Origin: Calothrix sp. PCC 6303
Lineage (GTDB): Bacteria; Cyanobacteriota; Cyanobacteriia; Cyanobacteriales; Nostocaceae
Reading direction: 5' to 3'
NCBI RefSeq assembly: GCF_000317435.1
Contig: NC_019751.1
Span: 5,332,001-5,396,000, forward strand
DNA length: 64,000 bases
Shown: positions 28,249 through 36,814 of the stretch, piece by piece
Numbering within the stretch: position 1 is the stretch's first letter
How the letters are laid out: every line of letters starts with the position of its first letter
Program-made: the position numbers and the translations under genes
The notes under the pieces: model-generated
What the model was told of the DNA's origin: nothing
Seen by the model: only the letters and a program-made list of their open reading frames with translations
Databases searched by the model: none

Positions 28249-28308
28249 ATATAGGAATCTTTAAGTATATGTAGGGTGTGTTTCATAAATCAAATATGAG
28301 TCCTATAG
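28249..28308 (+). repeat. MITE-like repeat, copy 5 (internal deletion derivative, 60 bp)
   Basis: Keeps TATAGGAATC at the left and CAAATATGAGTCCTATA at the right, but the middle is reduced to TTAAGTATATGTAGGGTGTG. Both ends match the copy at 27771-27945, so this is a deleted form of the same element, about 300 bp from its full-length relative. Confidence 0.8.
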
Positions 28309-28591
28309 AATCTTTATTAAAACATATTAGCTTCTTAACACATTCTGATATTTGCAGTTTTAGACTGTATTTGTGCGTCGAGTTAATAACTAAATTTTTC
28401 TTCGATAAATTAAAAATGATTTTAAATTATCAAAATACTTCATTTTTTCTAATTCGTTGACAATTGAAATCAATCCTTCAAAACGTAAAAACCTAGTTCA
28501 CATATTTCCTGCTGTTGCTATCAACAAATTTTGAGCAAAGCAATAAAAATTATTTACAAACATTCATTGAGCAAACTAAGAAAATAAAAAT

Positions 28592-30424
28592 ATGGTTCGT
28601 ATTGTCTTAGTAGAAGACCAAAAAAGCATCAGAGAATATGTTAAAAAAATGCTGCATACGGAGCCTAGCTTTGATGTGGTAGGCATGGCAGAGAATGGAA
28701 TTGATGGGGTTGAGCTAATTGGTAGATTAAGACCAGATGTTGCAGTAATTGATATAGGAATGCCTGACATTGATGGAATTACACTGATTAAGATTATTAG
28801 CCAGAGATTTCCATTAACTAAAGTTTTAGTTTTAAGCTCCCATAGTAACAACGAGTATATTTATAAAGCCCTAAATGCTGGGGCAATGGGTTATTTGCAT
28901 AAAGAAATATCCCCGGAAGAGATGAAAGAAGCCGTGAGGTTAGTTAGTAAAGGCTATAATCACCTGGGTGGAAGATTGATGAAAAAAGTCATCAATCAAA
29001 CTTCGACATTAAACTTTGTAGATAGTACGTCTGATGTCTTAGAATATGCTCCTCCAACTTATAAAGGAGAAAGTCAAGCACTTTTACAAAAAACTCGTTC
29101 AGATTTAGAATCCTTAGAAGTTGCAGAAAAAGCATATTTAAGCACTACCAAGGAAGAAGAAATTGCTATTTTTCTGGAAGAAAAGTCTCGTAAACAAATT
29201 GGTTGGCGTGAAATCATCATCTTATTTGCATTTGCGGTATCTGCAACTTTAGGGCTTTATTTAGTGCGTCAGCGTTTGCGATCGCCTTTACCATCCCTTA
29301 GCCAATCTGAGCAAATTAGCAACCTGACAAAAACTGAGTTTACGGGCAAAATTAAGCCAGCTAAAATTTTTAAAATCGCAGCACCCACACCTTCTGTGGT
29401 GGAAGCAATTTATGTGAAAATTGGTGATCATGTGGAATCTGGTCAAACCATCATATCGCTGAAAAATTTAGAAGCACAAAAAACAGTTGAACAGCTAACT
29501 CAGCAACATCAGTTAGTAATTCAACAGCAACAAACTGTTATGCAGCAGCAAGAAACTGCCCAACAACAAGTCTTAGAATTAAAAAACAAGATTTTTGACC
29601 TGAATCAAAGAGAAACACCCTTAGCAACCCAAATGGCTGGGGCAGAGTTAGAACTGGAATTAGCTCAAAGCCAAGCTGATAAAGTCCCCCTACCTCAACG
29701 GCAAAATTCCATTGAACGAGCGCAGGTAATTTATCAAAGAGCGCAGTCAAAAGCCAACCGTTTGGCTCAATTACAGCGACAAGGTGCCATTAGTCAAGAA
29801 CTACTAGAACAAGCACAGGCTGATGCTAGAGTTGCTAAAGCAGACTTAGAGGTTGCTCAAGTAGCAGCAAAAACCTCAACAGATTTAGAACTTGCCAAAA
29901 AAGAAAAATCCCGGATTCAGCGTCGCATATCTCTCAACGATGTCCAACAAAAACGGCAAGTACTAGAAGAACAGTTAAAAAAAGCTAATTTAGACTATCA
30001 GCAAGCAAGCGATCGCTTAAAGCTAATTCAGCAACAATCAGAAAAACTGTTAAAACAGAAGTCCCCATCTTTAAAATCTTTTGTCACAGCAACCAATAAA
30101 GGAGTCATTGTTGAGCTTCCTGTAACTCCTGGGGATCAAATATTTACGGGTAATACCCTGATTGGATTAGCAGAGATGGAAAAAATGAAAGTGGAAGTCT
30201 CTGTTAATGCTCGTTTGGTTAATGCTTTACACCCAGGACAGAAAGCTGTTGTTCGCATAGGTGCGGGTGCAGAATTAAAGGAATTTCAGGCTAAGGTAGT
30301 ATCAATTAATCCTTTGCCTGGTGAGAATATGAATCACAATGTGGAATTAGAATTTTCAAACCCTAGCCATGCCTTGCTTGTAGGTCAAGCTGCTGCTGTG
30401 CAATTCTCCTTGGAGGATAAGTAG
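28592..30424 (+). CDS. Response-regulator receiver domain fused to an HlyD-type membrane fusion protein
   Basis: A 610-aa protein. Residues 1-125 are a REC domain with acidic pocket Glu8/Asp9, phospho-acceptor Asp54 (AVIDIGMP), Ser83 and Lys104 (YLHKE). A linker of about 80 residues follows, then one transmembrane helix (about 206-225). The rest is a membrane fusion protein: lipoyl halves near 255-285 (IKIGDHVESGQTI-like) and near 500-535, a Gln-rich coiled coil (about 285-500) and a beta-barrel end (AVVRIGAGAELKEF). REC would be cytoplasmic and the adaptor part periplasmic. No DNA-binding domain exists. It is the first gene of an operon with the PelF-like glycosyltransferase (1-base overlap). 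It could phospho-gate export; that is inference. Confidence 0.88.
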   Translation: MVRIVLVEDQKSIREYVKKMLHTEPSFDVVGMAENGIDGVELIGRLRPDVAVIDIGMPDIDGITLIKIISQRFPLTKVLVLSSHSNNEYIYKALNAGAMGYLHKEISPEEMKEAVRLVSKGYNHLGGRLMKKVINQTSTLNFVDSTSDVLEYAPPTYKGESQALLQKTRSDLESLEVAEKAYLSTTKEEEIAIFLEEKSRKQIGWREIIILFAFAVSATLGLYLVRQRLRSPLPSLSQSEQISNLTKTEFTGKIKPAKIFKIAAPTPSVVEAIYVKIGDHVESGQTIISLKNLEAQKTVEQLTQQHQLVIQQQQTVMQQQETAQQQVLELKNKIFDLNQRETPLATQMAGAELELELAQSQADKVPLPQRQNSIERAQVIYQRAQSKANRLAQLQRQGAISQELLEQAQADARVAKADLEVAQVAAKTSTDLELAKKEKSRIQRRISLNDVQQKRQVLEEQLKKANLDYQQASDRLKLIQQQSEKLLKQKSPSLKSFVTATNKGVIVELPVTPGDQIFTGNTLIGLAEMEKMKVEVSVNARLVNALHPGQKAVVRIGAGAELKEFQAKVVSINPLPGENMNHNVELEFSNPSHALLVGQAAAVQFSLEDK

Positions 30425-31944
30425 TGGAAAGGATGTCCGTATTATTGGCAACTGAAGGTACTTACCCTTTTCATAAGGGAGGTGTTAGTACCTGGTGTCA
30501 TGTGTTAACAACTCAGTTACCAGAAGTCGATTTTAAGCTGTTTGCGATCGCAGCTAACCCCTATTTAGAACTGCGCTATGACTTACCTAGCAACGTCAAG
30601 CAAGTTGTGAAGGTACCTCTATGGGGAACCGATGATCCGGTTGAATATTCTTGGCGTTTTCCTTTTTCCCAAGCATTTAAGAGCAAACTAGAGACCACAC
30701 AAAGGGTTATTAATGCTAAATTTATCCCTCTGTTTGAGCGCTTTTTAGACGCTGTAGTTTTTGATAATGCCGGCATGGGAGAATTGGGCTATTTATTGGT
30801 TGCCATCCATGAATATTTTTTGCGGTACGACTATCACAAAACCATGACAGATCGGGCTGTGTGGTCAACATTTAGGCGTTTAACTTCACAAAATTGGCAT
30901 CCTTCTGTAGAACCTGATGCAGTCACCTTAACGGAAACGACTGAAGCAATGCGTTTGCTGTACCGTTTCCTGATCTCCATTCATCTTCCGGTACCCCACA
31001 CAGATATCACCCATTCCTCATCTGCTGGTTTTTGTGGTTTACCCTGTGTAATTGCCAAATTACAGCGAGGAACTCCCTATTTTCTCACTGAACATGGAAT
31101 CAATGTGCGAGAGCAATATTTAAACCTCAATCGTAGTATTCCTTCCTTGTTTGTGCGGCAATTTTTGTTTCGCTTAGTGACTGCCGTAGTTAAACTAAAT
31201 TATCATTTTGCCGATCAAGTATCACCAGTATGTGAATATAACGCCCGTTGGGAACGTTGGTGGGGTGTACCTTCAGAAAAAATCAAAGTAATTTACAATG
31301 GAGCAGATCCAGAACTGTTTCATCCCACTCCCCCCATTGTCAAAGAACGTCCTCAAGTGATGAACATGGGGTTAATATTTCCCCTCAAAGGTCAAATTGA
31401 CCTAATTGCGGCTGCCGCCATTGTACGCGATCGCATTCCCAATGTAGAGTTTAGATTCTATGGTCGTCCTTCGGATGAAAACTATTTTGCCCAATGTCAA
31501 GAACTTGTTCGCACCCATAAATTAGAAGAAACAATTAACTTTGCTGGATTTACAAGTGAACCTTGGCGCTCCTATAGTGAAGCTGACGTGGTGGCAATGG
31601 CGAGTATTTCTGAAGGATTTCCCTATGCTTTAATAGAAGCCATGCTTTCTGCTGCTACTATCGTTTCTACCGATGTTGGTGGGGTTAGCGAAGCCCTAGC
31701 TGATACAGGATTATTAGTGCAAGCAAATCGTCCCCAAGCTTTAGCCGAAGCAATTCTTCAGCTTTTAGAATTACCAGAAGATGAAAGGCGATCTTTTGGT
31801 AAGCGAGCCTATGATCGTGCTTTGAATTTATTTACTCAAAACCAATTTTTAGAAGAACATCTCAAAAGTTATCGCGGATTAATTGAGAAAGCAACTACAA
31901 GCGATATACCAAATATCCCATCTCCAGCTATGGCTATACGTTAA
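30424..31944 (+). CDS. PelF-like GT4 glycosyltransferase
   Basis: A 506-aa protein. The GTG start at 30424 overlaps the previous stop by one base and has GGAGG seven bases before it, which favours it over the ATG at 30433. The N-terminus (LLATEGTYPFHKGGVSTW) and the central TEHGINVREQYL are hallmarks of the PelF subgroup. The C-terminal Rossmann half has KVIYNGADPELF, GLIFPLKGQIDLI, FYGRPSDE and the E-x7-E region MASISEGFPYALIEAML. PelF polymerises UDP-activated N-acetylhexosamines in the Pel system, in the cytoplasm, with PelG as membrane partner. A similar sugar is inferred here; GlcNAc or GalNAc cannot be told apart by eye. Confidence 0.88.
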   Translation: MERMSVLLATEGTYPFHKGGVSTWCHVLTTQLPEVDFKLFAIAANPYLELRYDLPSNVKQVVKVPLWGTDDPVEYSWRFPFSQAFKSKLETTQRVINAKFIPLFERFLDAVVFDNAGMGELGYLLVAIHEYFLRYDYHKTMTDRAVWSTFRRLTSQNWHPSVEPDAVTLTETTEAMRLLYRFLISIHLPVPHTDITHSSSAGFCGLPCVIAKLQRGTPYFLTEHGINVREQYLNLNRSIPSLFVRQFLFRLVTAVVKLNYHFADQVSPVCEYNARWERWWGVPSEKIKVIYNGADPELFHPTPPIVKERPQVMNMGLIFPLKGQIDLIAAAAIVRDRIPNVEFRFYGRPSDENYFAQCQELVRTHKLEETINFAGFTSEPWRSYSEADVVAMASISEGFPYALIEAMLSAATIVSTDVGGVSEALADTGLLVQANRPQALAEAILQLLELPEDERRSFGKRAYDRALNLFTQNQFLEEHLKSYRGLIEKATTSDIPNIPSPAMAIR

Positions 31945-31961
31945 AGACTTTTATTTTAATA

Positions 31962-32864
31962 ATGTTGTCAAAGAAAAATAAATTTATTTACGCAATCACA
32001 ACAATAATATTGTTGTCAACATCAGTATTGTGTGTTTATGCTCAACAGGAAAATTCAGAATTAGAGACACCACAAACAGAAATGTTAAACCAAGAAATAG
32101 CGAAACCAGCAATATCATCTGTTCAACAAGTCAAAATTCTGATACCTCTCTATTCCTACCCAAATTGGTATAAACCAGAAAGTTACATTTGGTCAAAAAT
32201 TGCCGAATCTGCTCGTCAAGTTCCCATAACTGCCATTATTAATCCTAATAATGGACCAGGCAATGCACCCCCGAATAGAGATTATGAACGAGGAATTCAG
32301 GATTTGAAAAGTGGAGGTGTGACAATTTTGGGTTATGTTCATACCAATTATGGCAAACGTAATATTGATGAAGTTAAAGCTGATATTGATGTATATGCCA
32401 ACCATTTTCAACTGGATGGTATTTTTCTAGATGAAGCCGCAAGTGGGATAGATCAAGTCGATTATTATCAGGAAATTTATAGATATATCAAAACTAAATT
32501 GCAACTCAATCAAGTGATACTCAATCAAGGAACTTATCCGGATGAAGGATATTTAACCAAATCCGCAGGAGATAACTTGGTAATTTTTGAAAACTATTCT
32601 CCTACTTGGGATGAATATCAACCTCTACCCTACACAAATAACCATAATTCGGAGCATTTTTCGACTTTAATCCACACAGTTCCCGATGCTGCAACAATGA
32701 AAAATCATATTGATAAAGCTGTAGATCGAAATATTCAATATATTTATATTACAGACGATAGTCCTGACAATCCCGATCACGATCCTTGGAATAGTTTGCC
32801 ATCTTTCTGGCAGGAACAAGTGGATTATATTCAATCTTTAAATCAGGGGAATAATTCCAATTGA
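31962..32864 (+). CDS. Secreted spherulation-specific family 4 (Sph3/GH135-like) glycosidase
   Basis: A 300-aa protein with a signal peptide (cleavage likely after VYA, residue about 27). The mature part is a spherulin-4 TIM barrel: IPLYSYPNW, INPNNGPG (about 93-100), GYVHTNYGKR, and DGIFLDEAAS with Asp157 and Glu158 at the expected active site, plus NQGTYPDEGYL and TDDSPDNPD. Fungal Sph3 (GH135) is an endo-glycosidase for galactosaminogalactan and is needed for its synthesis. The gene follows the PelF-like gene by 17 bp, so an accessory hydrolase that trims or releases the same polymer is likely. Substrate identity is inference. Confidence 0.85.
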   Translation: MLSKKNKFIYAITTIILLSTSVLCVYAQQENSELETPQTEMLNQEIAKPAISSVQQVKILIPLYSYPNWYKPESYIWSKIAESARQVPITAIINPNNGPGNAPPNRDYERGIQDLKSGGVTILGYVHTNYGKRNIDEVKADIDVYANHFQLDGIFLDEAASGIDQVDYYQEIYRYIKTKLQLNQVILNQGTYPDEGYLTKSAGDNLVIFENYSPTWDEYQPLPYTNNHNSEHFSTLIHTVPDAATMKNHIDKAVDRNIQYIYITDDSPDNPDHDPWNSLPSFWQEQVDYIQSLNQGNNSN

Positions 32865-32956
32865 TATTTTTAACCCAATAAGCAAAAATTGCTATTAGCT
32901 TTTAGCTTTTAGAATCAATATGCTACCGTTATTTTTCTGGATAAAAATATATCTCG

Positions 32957-33000
32957 GACTTCTTGTAGACGCGTTAGCGGCTTCCCGGAGGGTACAAGTC
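32957..33000. repeat. REP-like hairpin between convergent genes
   Basis: CTTGTA near 32962 pairs with TACAAG at 32993-32998 around GACGCGTTAGCGGCTTCCCG, a string of the type scattered in Nostocales genomes. It may terminate both flanking transcripts. Confidence 0.45.
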
Positions 33001-33020
33001 GGGGATCTGAGAATCTCGAT

Positions 33021-34862
33021 TTAAGTACCAACCTGATGTTTGAGTTTTTTATCTAATTGAAAGTGATAGAATCTTAAATTATCATCTTCATAATAAATTG
33101 AAACATCTTGATTGTGATGGCGGCGATAGTTTTCGCAAAGGTTTAAAGCTTGAAATTGTAAACTAGCCCGTCCTGTAGATGAGCGATAATAATGATAGGT
33201 ATGGTCAGATAATACAGAATAAGGAAGACCACTAATATCAGTTTTTGAACTTACAAATGGGCGCTTTTCTACTAAGATAAATAAATGTTCCACTGCATAA
33301 GGAAATTTAAAATTATCCTTTTCAACTTTATCAGCATACTTTTCCACAAATAACCCTAAATCTTCATACCATCCAGCCCCATAACTTGCTGCTAATTGTT
33401 CAATTGGAGCAACAACCATCCAGCTTTTGAGAGGGAACTGCATTCGCAATTCTAAAGTTTTCCGGGCAGACATATCATATTCTAAATGGCTAATCTTAGG
33501 AGATATGGGTAATAGAAAATTAATGGCGATCGCAAAGAATAAAACTATGCATACTATTGAAGAAGATTTGCGTAGTAGAGGATAAAGACAATAACTAGCA
33601 AAGATTATTAATAATCCTGCAAGTAAACTCAGTCCCACAGGTAAAGTTAACAGAAAACTGCGATCCAAAATTAGGGGATTTTCGGGTATGGCGAATAATG
33701 AGGCTAAAATCATCCAAGCGATCGCGCACACGCTCAAAGCTAGTTTACCATCCACCCACAGCAAAATTCCCCCAGCTACGGCAATCATAAGTAAATTTGG
33801 TGACGCGATCGCTACTATTGTCCAACAACAAAACGCATCAACCCAAGCAACTCGCCGATGTTTCCCTCTGGATGCATCCCAAGTTCGTGCTAAACCCAGC
33901 ATTAGAAACATTGCCCCAATTTCTAAATTACCTCCTGCCCATTGTTGAATCAAGGAGGAATTTAAACTATCTGTAATTGTAAATAGCCATTGCCACCACC
34001 AATCTGAGAACAATTTCCGCGTGTTATCAGGAATATTGGCAGTTTGCAGATTTGAGGTGTACAAATAAGCCCCTAAACTAAACATACCAGCCAAAGCACC
34101 TGCATCATGACGGCTCAGTTTGTGTATCCCATAACCAACGCTGAGTACCAACAATAAACCGATAATTGGTGCTAAAAAGCGCACAACATGCATCGCGTCG
34201 ATTGCACCCAAAAGTGATATTACTGTTGCTAGGGTGGAAAATATGGGCAGAGAACGAATTTGTTTAGCCCAATCTCCATTTAAAAGCTGCCGGGTGACTA
34301 AAACATTTCCATAGCCGTCTGCTGTTCCCAGACGCACCTCTAATAAAGGATGTTCAAATCGCAGTAACACAGCAAAAGTCAGGATGATTGCTACTGCCAA
34401 AACTCCTAATACTGTTTTTGGATTGGTATTGTAAATTGTTTGTTTACTAATAAATAGTTGTTTTTTGACTATTTCATAGATTCTGCTCACAGTTTTGGGA
34501 ATATCAATTGAAAATCCTTGTTCTAAAGCATCTAAAACACCACCAAATATATATTGATAGATTTTAGAAACATAGTTTTCCGCATTTTCTCGCTCTCTGT
34601 ACCACCACAACAGCAAAAAACACCCAAAATAAAATAATACAAGGGTGAGCCAACTAAATAAGTGTAAAGCACTTAAAACCCACACTGCGATCGCACTCAG
34701 CAACAACATGCGTGCAAAACCACCTACCATCTGACTTTCCCAAGCTATTTCCTGGGGAAAATTAAATATCTTTCTGGGTACCCATAAGAAACAAAAACCA
34801 AAAACCATGATTACCCAGATGGCAGTAAATATATCCAGAATCAAGCTTTGAGAGGCTAACAC
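33021..34862 (-). CDS. Large polytopic membrane protein, possibly GT-C-like
   Basis: A 613-aa protein with about 11-12 hydrophobic segments in the first 450 residues and a soluble C-terminal region of about 160 residues. A loop after the fifth or sixth segment (VRLGTADGYGNVLVTRQLLN) recalls the first extracytoplasmic loop of GT-C glycosyltransferases, but the DxD or ExD motif is not clear. It is transcribed towards the Sph3-like gene and divergently from galE. Its position inside the exopolysaccharide region suggests a role in polymer assembly or modification; I do not recognise a family with certainty. Confidence 0.65.
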   Translation of the reverse strand: MLASQSLILDIFTAIWVIMVFGFCFLWVPRKIFNFPQEIAWESQMVGGFARMLLLSAIAVWVLSALHLFSWLTLVLFYFGCFLLLWWYRERENAENYVSKIYQYIFGGVLDALEQGFSIDIPKTVSRIYEIVKKQLFISKQTIYNTNPKTVLGVLAVAIILTFAVLLRFEHPLLEVRLGTADGYGNVLVTRQLLNGDWAKQIRSLPIFSTLATVISLLGAIDAMHVVRFLAPIIGLLLVLSVGYGIHKLSRHDAGALAGMFSLGAYLYTSNLQTANIPDNTRKLFSDWWWQWLFTITDSLNSSLIQQWAGGNLEIGAMFLMLGLARTWDASRGKHRRVAWVDAFCCWTIVAIASPNLLMIAVAGGILLWVDGKLALSVCAIAWMILASLFAIPENPLILDRSFLLTLPVGLSLLAGLLIIFASYCLYPLLRKSSSIVCIVLFFAIAINFLLPISPKISHLEYDMSARKTLELRMQFPLKSWMVVAPIEQLAASYGAGWYEDLGLFVEKYADKVEKDNFKFPYAVEHLFILVEKRPFVSSKTDISGLPYSVLSDHTYHYYRSSTGRASLQFQALNLCENYRRHHNQDVSIYYEDDNLRFYHFQLDKKLKHQVGT

Positions 34863-35525
34863 AATTTTTCGCTGTAATAATCAACACTTGGATGTATAAG
34901 GCATCTGCTGTCAAAAATTATGTATGAACCAAAATAATTGCTACAGAATTTTCAGCACTAACCGTACTATTAAAAAATAACCAGAGAGTTTCTATATGTC
35001 TACTATTGATGATTTTACTGATACTTTTAACTAAAATATTACTTAATTGCGCTCTATTTACGTAGTCACAGAAAAGATATTCTTAATTTTTTACGTATAA
35101 ATCAAGTATTAATAGTCACTAAAATTAGGATTTAGCATCAAAACTAAGTATTTTTATTGATGATTCACACTATCTAAATCCAAGGATTATATTTATTTTC
35201 TTGAGTGGACATAATTAACTAGTTTTATTTCAAAGTATCTTTACTGAAGTTGAGAAAAACAATTGCATAATTAGGTAGATGGAGAAAATAGATAAACCTA
35301 CTCCATGCTCAAAACCGGAGTTTTTTGGCAGTTCAAATACGTCATTTTGTAGACGCAATTATTCGGCTTTTTTAAGACTAGATTCTCCTGTAATCAACCC
35401 TAATTAATATAGATGTAAAGAAGAACAATAGGTAATTTTGCCAACTTTCTAGATGCTGAAAACTTTTTAGTTTTGAGTAATTTTCTATCGATAAAAAATA
35501 ATTTAGTTAATGGGATTGTCAAAAA
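34863..35525. promoter_or_regulatory. Divergent intergenic region upstream of galE
   Basis: About 660 bp, AT-rich, between the polytopic protein and galE genes, with no coding frame. Its size and divergent setting make it the likely promoter region for the galE-deacetylase segment. I see no clear operator palindrome. Confidence 0.35.
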
Positions 35526-36752
35526 ATGTCTAAAAAAATATTAGTTGTCGGTGGTGCTGGTTATATTGGTTCTCACACAGTGCGTCAGCTAGGAGAAGCA
35601 GGTTATGAGGTAGTGGTTTATGATAATCTTTCCACTGGTTCTGTAGCAGCAGTCCTGAATGGTAAAATTGTCGTTGGTAATTTAGAAAATAAAGCTTTAT
35701 TATCTCAAACTTTTGCTCAACATAAATTTGATGCTGTTTTACATTTTGCAGCCAGTATTTCTGTTCCCGAATCAATAGCTAATCCACTGCAATATTACGC
35801 TAATAATACTGCTAATACATTGCGTTTATTAGAATGTTGCCAAGAGTTCGGAATTAAAAAGTTTATTTTCTCTAGCACTGCGGCAGTTTACGGTCAGCCG
35901 AAGGAAAATCCAGTCACCGAGTTATCACCAACTCAACCAATGAATCCCTATGGTCGTTCTAAATTAATGAGCGAACAAATAATTCAAGATTTAGCTCAAG
36001 CTGCTGGATTAAAGTATGTAATTCTGCGTTATTTTAATGTTGCTGGTGCAGAAATAACAGCAAAAATTGGTCAATCAGCGAAAAAAGCAGAGCATTTAAT
36101 TAAAGTTGCTTGTGATGCAGCTTTAGGTCGTCGTCCATCTGCAACTATCTTTGGTACTGATTTTGAAACTCCCGATGGTAGTGGAATTAGAGATTATATT
36201 CATGTGGAAGATTTAGCTGCTGCCCATGTAGATGCTTTGCGTTATTTAGATGCAAATAATGATAGTGAAATTTTCAATTGTGGCTATGGTCAAGGTTACA
36301 GTGTTCGGGAAGTTTTGGAGAAGGTAAAGGAGATTTCTGGGGTAGATTTTCCTGTAATTGAAACAGCTAGAAGACCAGGAGATCCAGCTTGTGTAATTGC
36401 TTGTGCTGATAAGATTCGCTCTTTGTTAGGTTGGCAACCTAAATATAACAATTTGAATCAGATTGTTGAAACTGCTTTGAATTGGGATAAAAAATTAATC
36501 AATCTTGCTCAATTGGAAACACAACTTGCTGAAAATAACTTCCAGTTGGGACAAATTCTTGTCGCTAATCAAATTATTTCCCAATCTGATTTAGAGATTG
36601 CTTTAATAGAACAATTTTCTTCTCCTCAAAAGATCGGACATATTTTGTTAGATAAACAGATAATTAGTCAATCAGATTTAGAAAAATTCTTACTTGAACA
36701 AAGCTGGAGAAAGCAAGGTGTTTGGTTACGGGTTCCTGCTGCTATTGCTTAA
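35526..36752 (+). CDS. galE: UDP-glucose 4-epimerase with C-terminal MshEN-like motif pair
   Basis: A 408-aa protein. Residues 1-325 are a complete GalE: NAD motif VVGGAGYIGSH, FSSTAAVYG, NPYGRSKLMSE (Tyr/Lys catalytic pair), LRYFNVAGA, SGIRDYIHVEDLA and ARRPGDPA. GalE interconverts UDP-Glc/UDP-Gal and in some cases UDP-GlcNAc/UDP-GalNAc. The final about 80 residues are unusual. Two 24-residue repeats (340-363 starting QLGQILV; 369-392 starting KIGHILL), each containing IISQSDLE and ending in EQ, match the spacing of the c-di-GMP-binding MshEN motif except for its Arg (Gln, Lys) and second Gly (Gln). GalE proteins normally end near residue 330. The substrate and nucleotide binding are inference. 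Confidence 0.9.
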   Translation: MSKKILVVGGAGYIGSHTVRQLGEAGYEVVVYDNLSTGSVAAVLNGKIVVGNLENKALLSQTFAQHKFDAVLHFAASISVPESIANPLQYYANNTANTLRLLECCQEFGIKKFIFSSTAAVYGQPKENPVTELSPTQPMNPYGRSKLMSEQIIQDLAQAAGLKYVILRYFNVAGAEITAKIGQSAKKAEHLIKVACDAALGRRPSATIFGTDFETPDGSGIRDYIHVEDLAAAHVDALRYLDANNDSEIFNCGYGQGYSVREVLEKVKEISGVDFPVIETARRPGDPACVIACADKIRSLLGWQPKYNNLNQIVETALNWDKKLINLAQLETQLAENNFQLGQILVANQIISQSDLEIALIEQFSSPQKIGHILLDKQIISQSDLEKFLLEQSWRKQGVWLRVPAAIA

Positions 36753-36760
36753 GATTTTTC

Positions 36761-36795
36761 GATTTTTGAAATTTGATTTTTGAAATTTGATTTTT
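36761..36795 (+). repeat. 14-bp tandem repeat between galE and the deacetylase gene
   Basis: GATTTTTGAAATTT occurs twice in tandem (36761-36774, 36775-36788), followed by a partial third copy. It fills most of the 62-bp spacer, and no ribosome-binding site is seen for the next gene. Confidence 0.7.
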
Positions 36796-36814
36796 AAACT
36801 TTCACACTTAAATT

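Noticed and set aside
28278-28460. 60-codon plus-strand frame starting inside a MITE copy
   Set aside because: Its start lies in the element's terminal repeat and the product has no coding character.
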